Part shown: positions 30,893-42,957 of the stretch, in pieces | How the letters are laid out: each line of letters opens with the position of its first letter | Position numbering within the stretch: the first letter of the stretch is position 1 | Origin: Chondrus crispus | Lineage: Eukaryota; Rhodophyta; Florideophyceae; Gigartinales; Gigartinaceae | Direction of reading: 5' to 3' | Assembly: GCF_000350225.1 (NCBI RefSeq) | Contig: NW_005179069.1 | Coordinates: 402,612 to 466,611 of the forward strand | DNA: 64,000 nucleotides | Program-made: the position numbers and the translations under genes | Notes under the pieces: model-generated | The model's input: the letters and a program-made list of their open reading frames with translations, nothing else | Databases searched by the model: none | What the model was told of the DNA's origin: nothing

Positions 30893-33800
30893 AGAGGGAC
30901 TGCAACGGGCTGGAAGGAATACGGGCGGGGAGGGGACACTGTGTGCTTGTTTGAAGCGAAGCGAAAAAGTGGTGTAGGAAAGGGGCGTGCGCGACGGACG
31001 AGGGCGGGGCTGCGTTGTGGCCCAGCGAGGATGGCGTTGCAGGTGGGTGCAGAAGGTGGGGGAGGGTAATTTCTAGTGGGCATGTGGCGAAACGCGCGTG
31101 CGAGGGCGATTTCGGTTCACTCCGGACTGGTGTAAACCGCGTGACGGGTCCGGTGCGGCGTTTCAAAAATTCAATCGGCGAAGCGCCACGCGAGAAGAAT
31201 GCAGTGGGTCGTCACACTTGCAGACCACCGCGGCTAAACGGCAGCAAGGCGGCGCCCTTTTGTCCCATTGGGCCTCAACGTGGCCTGCATCCCGCCAAAA
31301 TGCCCTGGCCCTGGTTCCTGACCCCCGGGGCGGTCACCCCGCCAACGCTTGCCGCTCCGGCTCCTGTTGCCGATCCGCCTCGCTGCCTGTCAAACGTCCT
31401 CGCACATCACTACTGCTGAAGTGTACAGGAGTGGGTTTTTCCAATATCGCATCGATTCAGATGGCCGCCTACACCCAGCCCTCTGATTCAGTCCGCGCTA
31501 TCCCTTCGTGCCCACAGGGTGGTAATTGAGCACACACACCTTGAACATTCATTGCCCCAATCTCCCTCAGCACGAGTCTATTCGGATGCACATCCTCTGA
31601 CGGGTAGGGCTCTGTAAATTGTGAAAGGTGCCCTGCACCCCACCTCCTTTTAGGGCAAGGTTTGATTTCCAATGTGGCCTCGCCGCCTCCCAGGCTTCCA
31701 GGTCACAAGTCCCGCCATCATATCTTTCTTTGAACTTGAAATCGACCAAACGTGCAACTACTGTATTGTACAATACCAAGGTAACATTACCACTCGAAGG
31801 GTAGTGTAAACGGTTACGAAGTGTGCGTACTCTACAGAGCTTCATGTTCCGAGTCGCCAATTACGGCACTGGAATATGCCGCAGGCGCAATGCATCGCCA
31901 CGTGATACGACATAAGGCGTCTACCATGTTTGCTTTCCGAGTTTTGCATTACAGCGACCTCGACATCCCTCTTCGACAGCCAATGGTTGCCTCGTAGAGG
32001 AGTGTTGCCTTTCCCTTTCCCTAATCCAAACTCCATTCCCGCGTCTTTGACTTGTTGCTGTGCCACTACTGTACCTGTCACGCCGAACCTACTTTCTCCG
32101 CCCCTTCTCTCATACATTGCGTCACGCTTCGCCGCCCCTCCTGCCAGCCCAGAAACAACCAAAACATTTGTACTCCGCACTAGCCCGAAAACACCGCATG
32201 CGACAGCACTGCGGCAACGAGGCTCCCCTTTTGGGTGTTTTCGCGTGCCCCTGCTGTGCTGTGAGGACCGATGCCTGTCATCGAACAAAACCTTGTACAC
32301 GTGCCCACTTGTATTTCTTCGACATCCGATCTGCCCAACTCGCATCAACTACTGTACCCCTGAGGTAAATTTACCGTGCCTCATCTGCGCTCGCTACACG
32401 TAGACGACAGCCCCAGCACTACATCCGATACTGTAAAGGCGACGTATATGGCGTATATGCGGGTACAGTTCCGAGGGTACAGTACCAGACGTTCCACACG
32501 CCTCACCTTTTGTCACGTCAATCACTTTTCCCGCCATTCTTGCCATCGCATCCATCCAGCACCTTGGCGCACCTCGCTCTTCCGGTGCGCTTGTGCGCGG
32601 AGAAGCACTTTGCACCAGTACAGCAGTATACCTGCGCATCGCATGGATTGTTGACCATCCCTCTTTGTGCCTCTCCTTTAGATACAGCACCTCCAGACAT
32701 GTTCATTTCTTTGAGTAATGTCCCCAGGCGATAAGGCCCTAAATCCATGAGGTGCCATGACGCAACCGCAAAACCCCAGAAGATACCGTAGAAACTGCCG
32801 ATCCACACCTCAGCTACAGTAAGGCAACAGAGGAATAGTCAGTTGACTACATGTAGGGCTACTGGATCGCGCTCACCCGTGTAGATCCTGGGATCAGCTA
32901 CATAGAAACGGGACCACGCACTGTAGTGGTCGCTAGTCTTGTCCAACACCGCCAGTTCCAGCGTCACATCAATTAGGCTCTGCTTCTGCAGGGACCGCCA
33001 TCGCCGGAACCTTAGCCAACCGCCGAGAGGTGGAGCGCAATAGAGTTCTACTCTTGCTTTGTACTTCTTCCGACCGCGGGAGGCGACGCGACGGCACAGA
33101 ACGAAAGCTCACAGAGGCTAACATCCCGGCATCCCCAGTAGCCCTCTGCTAAAGCGTCTCCAAAACTGTACCGTACTAGGATACAACGTCCTCAGCATTG
33201 ACACAAACAGAGATCTTGTCATGCTTACACTCGTTGCTGAATGCCTGCCTCGTACCGCTGTGAGTATTCCAACTATGACCGGCCTGGTAACGCCCTGTCT
33301 CACCCTGAGCGGATGTGGGCTGCGCCTAGGCGACAAGTGACCTCATATGAGGCTACTTTTCAACTTGTTATTCTCGACTTATGCCCGCTCAATAAGAAGG
33401 AGAAAGATACTCTCCCCACTGCAGTTGATTTCTGCGACGCGGAAGGATGGAGTTTGGTGAGATCTGCACATCTTTTCCAGCCATTTCTCGAATACCTAAA
33501 AAGAAGCCTTTTTGGCCAACCTCAAAACGTTATGCGTTTATATCTTCGAAACCAAAACCCCTGTTCAAACAAAATGATAACCGGGTATTGAAACTTCATT
33601 GGATTCTTAATCTTTCTATGTATTCTCAACTGCTATCCCAATGTTTTGCGAAAAGTTCTTGCCGAAGGCATGTACTTTTCGAAAAAGAAGGGTACACTGT
33701 ACTGTATTTTTGCAGAACAACATCTGGCCTCCCTTGACCTCACATGAGGCAAATCGCTTGTCGTCTGGACACTACAAGTAGTAGTTTCTTGCGGTCAGAT

Positions 33801-36800
33801 GCGAGTTCACTGCAGAATCTTCGCACACGTCACAGATCCTTGCACTCTACGATATCACGGGAAGCGGAGCGGATCTTCCTCACAGAGTCGCATTCAGGAG
33901 AATACGTCCCAATAATGGCCCTGGGACCAGAGCCTGTGACCCAGAGCCATACAACTTTGGTCCCAACTACCAGGGCTCATGGCTCCGTAAAATCCTGGTT
34001 GACAATTGATTTTTCTGATATTCGCCTCAAACGGCACTCCCATTGGTCCCGGTGGTGGACCTCGTTGGATCCTGCAAGCAAGGCCTCAATGATGGAATAT
34101 TTCCATCCACCCAGGATCGGAGCTGTAATGCGATCCGGCATCTTTGAAAAGGTTGATGAATGTTTCTGAAGTTTCAAAGGTTCCCAAAGTGCTGCCGAAA
34201 GTTTGAGCAACTTTTTCTGCGAAACTCAGAAACATTCTGGAGACGTGCACCCTCGCATTACACTACCAGTCTCCTCCATCAATAGCTGTCCGTTTATTGG
34301 GGCGGTCATATTCTACGAGTAAATCATGTAGGAGAATGGATGGCTCCGATTTATCGGTCCCACCTTTTTCAGCCAATCAGAGCCCTTAGTCCTCAAAGAG
34401 CGAGGTCCCACATTTCAGCAATGTTTCAACCATTCCCCACCGCGCGAGAAATTCAAAATATTCTGTATATGTTCAGAAACGGCGACCACCATGGCGGCGG
34501 CAGGAGTGCAGAGAATGGGCGACGCTCAGGCAGAACTCTGCCTCTAGAAGACGTTGGCTGCAACGACGCGCTGATCGCGCGCCCCGTCGATGGCCTTATC
34601 GAGGGCGGCGTGCTTAATGGAGGACGTCAAGGCGACAGAATGCAGTGCATCAGGTAGGTGGTCATATCGTGCAGTGCAAGACGGATCTGGTCGAAAAAGA
34701 AGAGATCGTAGCCGTGCGCAGGGATTGTGAGGGACGGAGAGGGTTAGCGAGTAGTGCAGAAAAACGCAGGGCCGGTGATTCGATTTAGACAGGCGGTGCA
34801 GCAAGCGGTGCAGCATAACGTGCAAGTGCGGAAGGGGGCTGGGAGGGATTTGAGGCACAGCGGGAACAGCACAGGAGTGCTAGGGCGAGAGTTAAATCCA
34901 GTGAGGTGGTAAGAGAGGTACAATGAGGGAGGCGGTGAGAGAGGTAAAGTGAGGAAAGAAGTGGTGGGGATTCGAAGTGGTGAGGATTCGAAGCGGTGAG
35001 AGGTGGTGGGGCGTAAGGGCGTATAGAAGCGGAGAAGGGAGACGTTTACGTGAGTGGGGGAAAGAATTGCGTGGCACAGACAGGATTGTGTGAGGACTAA
35101 ACGATGAAGTGAAAGAAGGACTCAGGTTGTCGAGTGCGGGGCTCCAGAGCGAAGGGCAGCGAGTGGTATCTGGAGAAATAGGCGTGTGAGTGTTTGACGT
35201 GCAAACAGGGACACTCATCGAGAACGCTTCACCTGGACATACGACAGATTTTCTCAGAGTTCAGATGAATTCGGACGAATGATGAGTGGCTTCTGGATGC
35301 TGGGGCAAGTCCGTGTAGGCGTTGGATTTGTATTGGGACCGGAAAACAGGGACACATTAACGAGACGCATGGAACGAGGGCGGTTGCGTCGGGATGAGTG
35401 CAGAAGAAAGACATGTGCCATCCAGAATTGTCTTACAAAATCGGGCGGGGTTGCCACGGACCGAAAGATCGCAAGTTAGTTCTACACTCTTTGGATACGC
35501 AAACGTTGTGCGTATTCGGGGGATGTGTGTGGGGTGAAGGGTTTTGAAGCGAGGATCGAATATATGTAACTTGCCAGTGAAAGATATAGAGAAGGGAGCA
35601 CAAGGTGGCGACGTATCAATTGGAAACACCGAAAAGTTGGATACCTCGCAGACAAATGGCGACGGACGGGATGGGGTGTCTTGATCTTGGAACTAGAATG
35701 CGCAGGTCTGAGACATAGAAATGGAAGCGCATGAAAAGACCGCACCCTCTGGACACATGAATCGGGTGCGTACTGTTGCCATAAGTGCGCACTGAATACA
35801 TGTAGTTTACTGACCATTTGATGCCAGTTTTGGAGTGAAGGACATAATGACGGGGCTACAGGTCGTTCGTTTATTTTCTGGAAGCGCGGAAAGAGTGGTT
35901 ATGGTTGCGAAAAGTGCGAACAGAATACTTGCAGTATGTACATCCTGGAAAACACTGTGCGAGTGTGGGACGTGAAGGTGGGATCACATTTCGGAGACGC
36001 AGTAAGATGCAGTAAGTGCACACATAACATGGTTGGATGGAAGTATGATGAGACGCAGACGACTGGGATATTTCGTCTGATTCCTGAGCGAAAACGTGCT
36101 GGAGTAAGACGTGGAGAGAAAGACTAAACTTCAGAGAAGAGATTTATTTAACCACTCTCTTTGACTTCACGGGTAACATAATAGGATCGGCGCGCATAAC
36201 GCGCAAGGAGCGCACTTGTCTCTGCCGTCTAATCAACATTTGTGTGTATGTGATTGCATGTCTGTGAGTGTCTGTGCGTGTCTGTGTGTATGGATACTAC
36301 CCGGTGCTCCTCATCTTCGCCACAAGCAATCACCCATCAGAGTCCCTCCGTCATACAGCACTCCTCTGACACCCCACAGGTGCCGCTAAATTCTCTTTCT
36401 ACACCCTCAATCCTTTCTCCCTTGGCCTTCTTGATCTTTGCCGTCCATGTTTCTAAAAGAGATCCACAATCAATCCAATTTCGTCACTTTTCCTCCGCGC
36501 AGTTCTTTCCTGCCTCTTGACCCCCGCCGGCATCCAGTTACCTCTATTCCCCCTCTATACCCACCACTTCGAATCTCCACCACTTCGTTAATCACAATCT
36601 TCCTTGCTTTGCTCATATCCTTTTCCCTCTCTCTGCCCTCCCACCCACCATGCCGCGGCGGCCATCCCTCGCCGCCTCCGTTGAGCTAACCACCAACGCC
36701 TTGGAAGCCCTCTGCCTCCTCCCCGCACTCCCACTGCGCTAGCTTCTCCAATTCTCTCCCACTCTTCTAACCCCTTTCGAAAAGCCCACTCCCCGTCCCT

Positions 36801-37659
36801 TCCCGTCTGCGCACATTCTCCTGCGCCGCCCGCTGCAGCATCCCGTCCTAGCCCAATCGCTGTCCTCCACCCCGCCCGCCACCACCCACCTGGGCCCCCA
36901 TACTGCCGCCGCTACCCTCTCGGACGCCAATTACACCACCAAACGACCCGTGCTTGCCGCGCAGCGGAACCTTTCAGCCCCACGCAGCCTGCTGCTTCGC
37001 CACCGCCACCCGCCGAGCCCGCTGCTTCGCCGCCGCCACCCACGCCCTTCTGCCTTCCGCCATCGATGCCCGCCCGATCCCATCCGCTTCTGCCTGACCC
37101 CGCCACCCATGGTGCTCACCGTTTCTGAAGACGTACAGGAAATTTTGAATTGCATGATTTACTCATTGTAGAATGTGACCGCCCAATTTATTGGAGCAGG
37201 GCACTGTAATCTCCCAGGCTGCCGCTGGATTGGTGAGCCTTGTAAAGTTTGCTGTCCATCTGGACATGGACTGGACCGCCTGTAAATCTATGACATGGAC
37301 ATGCGTCTCAATTTCATGCTTCATCAGCACTGGGCGGTGCCGACACTGCACGTTCGCTTTCTCCTTCTGTTCTTCTGTTCCGCACTTCGATTTTGATCCA
37401 GCTCTTTCCACTCGGCCTCCCTCTCCTGCTTTGTCAACGCCAACTTGCAGTTGGTTATCCTCGAAGCTGCTCACCAGAGCGGTTCTTTGCTTTTTGCTCT
37501 CGACGTGCGCTCTTGCGACGCCGCATCCTGTCGTTATCAGCTTCTCCGCCACTCCTTCTCCCTTCCGCTGTCCTCCCTTCGAACGCTTGTTGCTCCTTCA
37601 ACCTGTCGAAGGAATTGCAACCACCTGCGTGCCCTCTCTCGCTGCTACAACACTATCCG
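30893..37659. other. Long intergenic stretch, mostly without supported genes
   Basis: The first 500 bp are purine-rich on the plus strand and act as the likely promoter side of the malectin gene. Beyond that, frames are short and occur on both strands at once (for example 157 codons plus and 168 codons minus over 31842-32403), with no domain. Around 34880-35060 the plus strand is strongly G/A-rich with short tandem words such as GGATTCGAAG. A TG/CTGTG-rich stretch lies at 36240-36290. Near 36500-37100 the DNA is C-rich. A possible MITE lies at 33331-33763. No transposase or RNA gene was recognised. Confidence 0.45.
33331..33763. repeat. Possible 433-bp MITE
   Basis: The left end CGACAAGTGACCTCATATGAGG and the right end, read on the other strand from 33763 (CGACAAGCGATTTGCCTCATG then TGAGG), match over two blocks with a 3-bp gap. 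The interior has no coding capacity. No target duplication is obvious, and the CCTCAT.TGAGG block is itself palindromic, which lowers the weight of the match. Confidence 0.3.
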
Positions 37660-38010
37660 ATGTCCACACCACTTCGCCAACGTACTTCTCAGTCCATCTT
37701 GTCAAGTACAGAAGTAGATTATGAAACTGCCCGGCGGGCTCCTCAAGAGGCATGGGACCATATATACGAAATGAGCCTGTCAGAACGCGAACGGCACTTC
37801 GGTGGAACGGACAGGGCATGGCGTCACAAGATGGACATGGGTCGTTCAATCTGCAAGCTGTTCGTTGAATGGACAAGGCGCGGCCCATATCACGACGTCG
37901 TGCCGATAACTACCAGCGCGGAGGGAGCAGAGAGTGTTCACAAGTTTGATGCTAGCTCAATCACAAGTGGCGTTGTGGTACTGCCGACCATGGAAAAACG
38001 GGCACAGTAG
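37660..38010 (+). CDS. Possible small hypothetical protein
   Basis: 116 residues from the ATG at 37660. The frame is open further upstream but only through Leu/Pro/Ser-rich sequence of non-coding look. The protein is hydrophilic and balanced in composition (ETARRAPQEAWDHIYEMSL, then HFGGTDRAWRHKMDMGRSI), unlike chance frames in the area. No domain, signal peptide or membrane segment is seen. An overlapping minus frame (37598-37888) is less protein-like. It could equally be chance. Confidence 0.25.
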   Translation: MSTPLRQRTSQSILSSTEVDYETARRAPQEAWDHIYEMSLSERERHFGGTDRAWRHKMDMGRSICKLFVEWTRRGPYHDVVPITTSAEGAESVHKFDASSITSGVVVLPTMEKRAQ

Positions 38011-39637
38011 CGAGGCAGCTGTTGAGAAGGGGTGTCAGGGACTGCGGGGAGACAGTCAAAGAGACGCAGGGATGGGACGAGGAGGAGCGGGAAGCTAGTG
38101 AGAGTGCGCAGCGTTAATGTCGGGAGGATGGCGGACAGGGCGGGATAATACGCAAGTGGGTGCAATAATTGAAAGAAAGCACTGGGTCAGGTCAGGGGCG
38201 GGAGTAGGGTGACGGGTCTGGGAGTGGTTGGTTGTGAGGATTGTGTGTTGAGATTGTGTATTATGTTTATGCGTGCGAGAGTATCAGCAAAGCCCACGAG
38301 ATCGTATCGACGCTGCTCAACAGCAGCAGAAGCAGCTGCGGCTGCAGCGCTCGGGGACGCCGCCGCCTCTCACGCAAAAGCCTGGCGCCGATGCGAGCGC
38401 TTCGGACAATGACTGAGACAGGCATCGAATAGAAATTATGATGGGCAGTAGGAAAGTTATCCTGGCTTCATACAAGGGCGCCGCCACAGAGGACATCAAA
38501 ACCAATATTTCCAGGTGCTTTGCTCTCTTCCCGGGCACCCAGCGGCCCCTTATGGATCACCACTACAACGAGATCATCATCTCGGCAGGCGTGCCCAGCG
38601 GTCGCTATATGATTTTTTATGACCGAGCCTCATAATCCCTAACGAGACCGCTGTTTCCACTCTACCAGCTTCAAACGATTCTATACCACCTAACTGTTCG
38701 TTTGTTTACTTGGATGCGCTTCCTGTGAATTGTCTTTGTCTTCCGGGGGAAAGAAAAGAGCCTCAACGTCCGTGCCCCACCACTACTTGTCTTCCGAATA
38801 CGCCGCCGTTTCTGTGGGTGTTACCGGCCCATCCACTTCAATTAGATAATCTAAGAGAGACTCACGCGCTTTCAAAGTCCAGAATTGAAGGTCTTTGTGC
38901 TCGCACGAGCACAAAGACCTTCAACTCTGGACAGCTGGTGCGAGCACCAGATCATCACCTCGAGGACCTTTTCCATACGTAAGCAATTTGTAAACAGCTC
39001 GATTAGCTGTAATGATGTCTTCCAACTGAGCCACTTTTCCACAAAACCGAAAAGAATCGGCAAACCATTGCCAAAACGTTTGCGGAAATTTTAGGCGAAA
39101 CTATAAACGTCCGTGCAAGTTTTGGAAAGACGTGGTCACAAGCATAACTGAACTTACAGTGACAGGTATTTCCCGTAGCGATTCCATCATGCTTCGTCCA
39201 CTGTTGGCAGTGGCGCACCAATGATATTTAAACGAATAAAAATGCGCTACAACACGGCATACCAGCCGAGCTGAGTCATGGATGCAACACCAGGGGCAAA
39301 AATGAGACGGGGCCAGGGCCAGACGTCTCGGAGCGGATGACCGCGCAGGACCTATTCTTCTGATCGCGACTCTCACAGGCGCATTACAGTACACAACATG
39401 TCAACACAACCTGTTGACACCAACACTGGCTCGAATTGGCCGGTGTGACCATTTTCATCAGGCCCGAGAAATCAACTATGCGCACGTGTGCAACGTGTAA
39501 ATACCGCTGGGGTCAGATGCGATGGCTCTACGGCATTGCCAAAGTGACACGTGGCTTCCTGTGGCGACAACTTTTGCTAACCGTTTTATACATTCGTCAA
39601 AATCGCCCAATGCGGCGACATATAGGAAATTTAGCGA
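38011..39637. other. Gene-free stretch with a 56-bp palindrome
   Basis: Short frames only. One of 65 codons at 38438-38635 (plus) has a balanced composition but no recognised domain and no neighbour that explains it. A near-perfect palindrome lies at 38877-38932. The right edge is the flank of the pogo-like element. Confidence 0.4.
38877..38932. repeat. 56-bp near-perfect palindrome
   Basis: Arms 38877-38903 and 38906-38932, 27 bp each, pair with one mismatch around a 2-nt centre (CA). A second small stem, CTGGTG/CACCAG, follows directly at about 38935-38950. Such a structure can extrude as a cruciform or give a long RNA hairpin. It may be the tip of a foldback element. Confidence 0.7.
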
Positions 39638-39639
39638 TA

Positions 39640-40360
39640 CAGGGAGGTACCCTATTTAGTGCTGCCCCGTGTAGCGTGATAAAATAGGCACTAAATCGGG
39701 TTTGGCACAAGAACGGTAACTTAACAAGAAGACTGAATATAGTATTTAACTAAGGAAACCCGTCAAGGTCGTCTGTTTCTGCTTCTTCTGTGGCTTGAGA
39801 GCCTCAAATATGATGCGTCTAGCCTTGCGCAAATGTGAAGACGCATCAGGTAGCGAGAAAGCTACCGCTGCCGCCTCTAATTTTGAGAACTCATTCGCTG
39901 CTTCGATCAAAAAGAGAGAACGAGCCTGACTAGCATTAGAAATCTTCTCCATCACTGTATCTGTATGCTCTGCTTCAGTTCGCCCAGATGAAACACACCT
40001 AGACCCATCCATTTCCTCCATAATTCTCTCCACTTCTTCTAGAGCTTCTGTTTCCATGGCCTCTCTGACTTCACTTGAATCCTCTACCATAACCCAACCA
40101 TTAATATTACTTTCATTTAACGTAGCAATATCAGCGGCATCCCTTTGGTCATTAACATTGCTCACATTTGCATTTTTTGCCTGGAGAGATAGGCCCGACA
40201 TATCTTTTAAAACAGATTCCATGGCGTCCTTTGGGAACACGTTCTTGTATTTTGTGACCAAGGGCACTTGTTTATCATACCTTTTGGTGTAGAGCCGTTA
40301 GAGTAGCACTAAACCGGGACATACACTATATATAGAGGCACTAAATCGGGTACCCCCCTG
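39640..40360 (-). mobile_element. 721-bp pogo/Tigger-like mini-element
   Basis: The left end CAGGGAGGTACCCTATTTAG... (39640-39662) and the mirrored right end (to 40360) agree at 21 of 23 bases. Both ends are flanked by TA (39638-39639 and 40361-40362), the Tc1/mariner-pogo target. Inner copies of GCACTAAA(T/C)CGGG near 39690 and 40303 look like subterminal binding words. The only coding region is a minus-strand C-terminal transposase piece, with no DDE domain. It is therefore a deletion derivative that needs a helper. It sits 126 bp from the gypsy LTR. Confidence 0.8.
39746..40222 (-). CDS. C-terminal remnant of a pogo/Tigger transposase with a PIP-box-like tail
   Basis: 158 residues from the ATG at 40222. 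The frame stays open about 20 codons upstream without another ATG, which suggests it was once the end of a longer protein. It is acidic in the middle (a run of Glu near residues 60-75), then basic, ending LKPQKKQKQTTLTGFLS. The terminal QTTLTGFL resembles the PCNA-interacting motif (Q-x-x-hydrophobic-x-x-aromatic-aromatic), though the last position is Leu. Such a tail is known at the C-terminus of pogo-type transposases. There is no DNA-binding or catalytic domain. The frame is intact although the rest of the gene is gone, which is unusual. Whether it is expressed is unknown. Confidence 0.55.
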   Translation of the reverse strand: MESVLKDMSGLSLQAKNANVSNVNDQRDAADIATLNESNINGWVMVEDSSEVREAMETEALEEVERIMEEMDGSRCVSSGRTEAEHTDTVMEKISNASQARSLFLIEAANEFSKLEAAAVAFSLPDASSHLRKARRIIFEALKPQKKQKQTTLTGFLS

Positions 40361-40400
40361 TATCTAACGGATCCGTTTTGGCATGACAGGGTGTCTCCAA

Positions 40401-40514
40401 CCTTGACAATACGGCTCATAGGGATAGACCTTAATAATCTAAACTGAATTTTGAAAACCTTGACAGTACGGTTCATAGCGATAGACTTTAATAATCTAAA
40501 CTGGATTTTGAAAA
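40401..40514. repeat. 57-bp tandem duplication across the gypsy LTR border
   Basis: Two head-to-tail copies (40401-40457 and 40458-40514) each contain the word TAGAC followed by the terminal ~28 bp of the LTR. The target duplication and LTR tip were therefore copied together after insertion, probably by slippage. The copies differ at only a few positions. Confidence 0.75.
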
Positions 40515-40819
40515 GTTCATAATTTGGACTTACTCTTGGGATAATTTTGAAGGGCTGAAAGCGGCTGTACAAATGGGTTCACTTGTTGTTGGGGTTGGCT
40601 CCTGGGATTAGCGGGTGGATTGTGCCTGCCTCCCCGTCGGATCCCCCACTTCGCAAACCACGTTCCTTTTATAGAGAAGTTTATACACCCGTACTGCACT
40701 ACAAACTACGAAAAGGACCATATAAATGATTTGGCTAAGTGCACGTGTGTTTCAACACTTCTTTCAGGGGAATATCTATTACCTTTGCGTTTTGACAGAT
40801 CTTCTCGTAAGGCTTTACA
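40487..40819 (-). repeat. 3' LTR of the gypsy element
   Basis: About 333 bp, beginning TGTAAAGCC on the minus strand directly after the purine tract. The far tip ATTATTAAA is involved in the 57-bp duplication. It matches the 5' LTR over its whole length with scattered changes. Confidence 0.85.
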
Positions 40820-42123
40820 GTTCCTCCCTTTTTAAAATGCCTATTCGTCCTCAAATAAATTGGTTGAGTATGCTTTAATGAGGTGTCATTACCTTTTAGG
40901 CCATGCTTGTTGATCCAGGTGCTTTCGATTGAGTTACTATTCTTGAAATGAACGAAGAATTTAACTTTCCCATCTTGAAAACGTTGGGCCAGTACACGAT
41001 CGATGTTCTTGGTCTTGGTTTTAAGGCCAAGATTGAATCTCTTGGGATCTTGGCATCGTATCTTGTCTGTCTCGAACGGCTTGAGTAAAGATATATCGAA
41101 TGTAGGATCTATGGTGTGATACAGAGATGGAAGATTAAGTCTGTAGGCATTTCTATTAGCTAAAACTATTGTAACTGTGATTAATCCGATGATTTGGGCT
41201 TGAACTTCTTGGTTCTACCGGTCTTGATGGATTGAATCTGGGGCAATAACATTACTTTGTCTCCAATCTTGAAGTAAAGTTCGCGGCGTTTCTTGTTAGT
41301 ATTTTCTGCGTTCCGATAATGTGTTTCTTCAATGGCGATATTGGCGAATTTGCTTGCTTTTGTGATTTCTTGCAGAAATAATTCTGTTGAATTTTTCCCG
41401 GAAGGCCGATTTTCGATATGGTCGTAGTGAAGGATATCGGATATCGAAATCGGATGTTGACCGTATTAAAGGAAGAATGGAGTTCTTTTGGATGCGTCAC
41501 TGATATGGTTGTTGTCCGCAAACTCTATATCTGGTCGGTACTGGTCCCGTTTTTCTGACTAAAGTTAACAAAACGAAGAAGCATTTCTTCTAATGAGCGA
41601 AACGCTCTTTCTGCTTTTCTCATCCGATTGAAGATGAAATGCGGTTGAGAAGTTAAGCTTTACTTTTTAAAGCTTCATGGGCTCTCTTCGGAAGGATCCC
41701 GTAAATCGTGAATCTCGATCCGAGATTATTTTTGTGGGGAGGCCGTGACGTTTGTATTTTTCTCTGTAGAAGGCATCAGCTTTTTGCATTTTTGTCTGTC
41801 CCAATTGAGATAAATTGAGTTCTATTTGATAATTTATCCACAACCACGAGGATTGCTGTGTTTCCGTTGTTCGTTTTTTGTAAGTCGAAAATGAAGTCCA
41901 TCGACATTTTGTAGTGTAGTGGCAGTCGCCAGCTACGAGCTAGCTCGAGGAAAAGGTAATAACTCATAGAGTGTCCCGCGGTAGATTGGAACGGTGGTAG
42001 AGCGAAGGGAAATTACGTCGGCCGACTGTAAAAGCACGACGTACTGGTCACAGCGCGGACCCCGAATGGGACAAGCACGGGAAGGGGTGTTATAAGAACA
42101 CACAAAATAGGGGGAACCCGAGC

Positions 42124-42530
42124 CTAGAGACTAGTGTCAGAAACGGGCGGAGGGCTGAGTAGCGGGAACTCCTAGAGGGAACGAGCGGGACAGATATCAG
42201 TACTGCCGCTAAGGCTAGGGGCTTGTTGCAGCCCGCGACCTGACAATTGTCGCAATGTAGGGAGAGATAAATAGGTCGTGCGACAGTAATACGCCCGGGC
42301 TAGAGGCTAGTCTTAGCCCTCGTAGTCGCAACGATAGAGGAAAAAGGAAAACAATAGAAACGTCGAGTGACAAAGTAACGCTTAAGCTAGAGGCTAGTCT
42401 TAGCCCGCGTAATCGCGACGACGAAGGAAAGGAGAAGGTAAATGTAAAGGAAATAGAAGCCAGGGAAACGTCAAAAGATGGAGTCCGACAATATTGCCTA
42501 AGTCAGAGGCTTTTTTTGACCCGCTGTGTC
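42124..42530. repeat. Degenerate ~88-bp tandem repeats with small hairpins
   Basis: The block CTAGAGGCTAGTCTTAGCCC, or a relative of it, recurs near 42124, 42213, 42298, 42386 and 42499, spaced about 85-110 bp. Each copy can form a GGGCTA/TAGCCC-type stem and is followed by TCGC-rich sequence. The array lies between the gypsy integrase core and the piggyBac gene. It may belong to an LTR or to the piggyBac flank. Confidence 0.5.
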
Positions 42531-42957
42531 GCACCTTCGAAGGAAATCCGTTCTCAAAAGATCCTTGACCGTCTATTGTCATTGCCCGGCGCCGTCGCTT
42601 AAATGAGCGAGGTCGCGGGGTCTTGGACATTGTCCATCCTGCTGTACTACAGTATTATACTCTATTGTGCAATGCACTGTACTATGCCATTACTACTGTA
42701 CTTTGTCATATCCCCTGAACTGTATTCGCCCCTGAATAGAGGCGAAAATATTATACTGACAAGCGCTCATTGTTGCCTTTCCGCCCAATCACATCTGACG
42801 TCAGATTTGGATTTCTCATGTCAAACCGGGCATATTGTCTGACGTTCCCGCCGAAAAAAAATTGACCACGCTCGACGCCTCTATTTTACAACCCCCCACA
42901 TATAAGAATAATACGAAACATGTGCGCCCGTCTGATCTGCTGCGGCGTAGCCCTGAG

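Noticed and set aside
31842-32403. Overlapping frames of 168 (minus) and 157 (plus) codons
   Set aside because: Neither has a recognisable domain or protein-like composition; they shadow each other.
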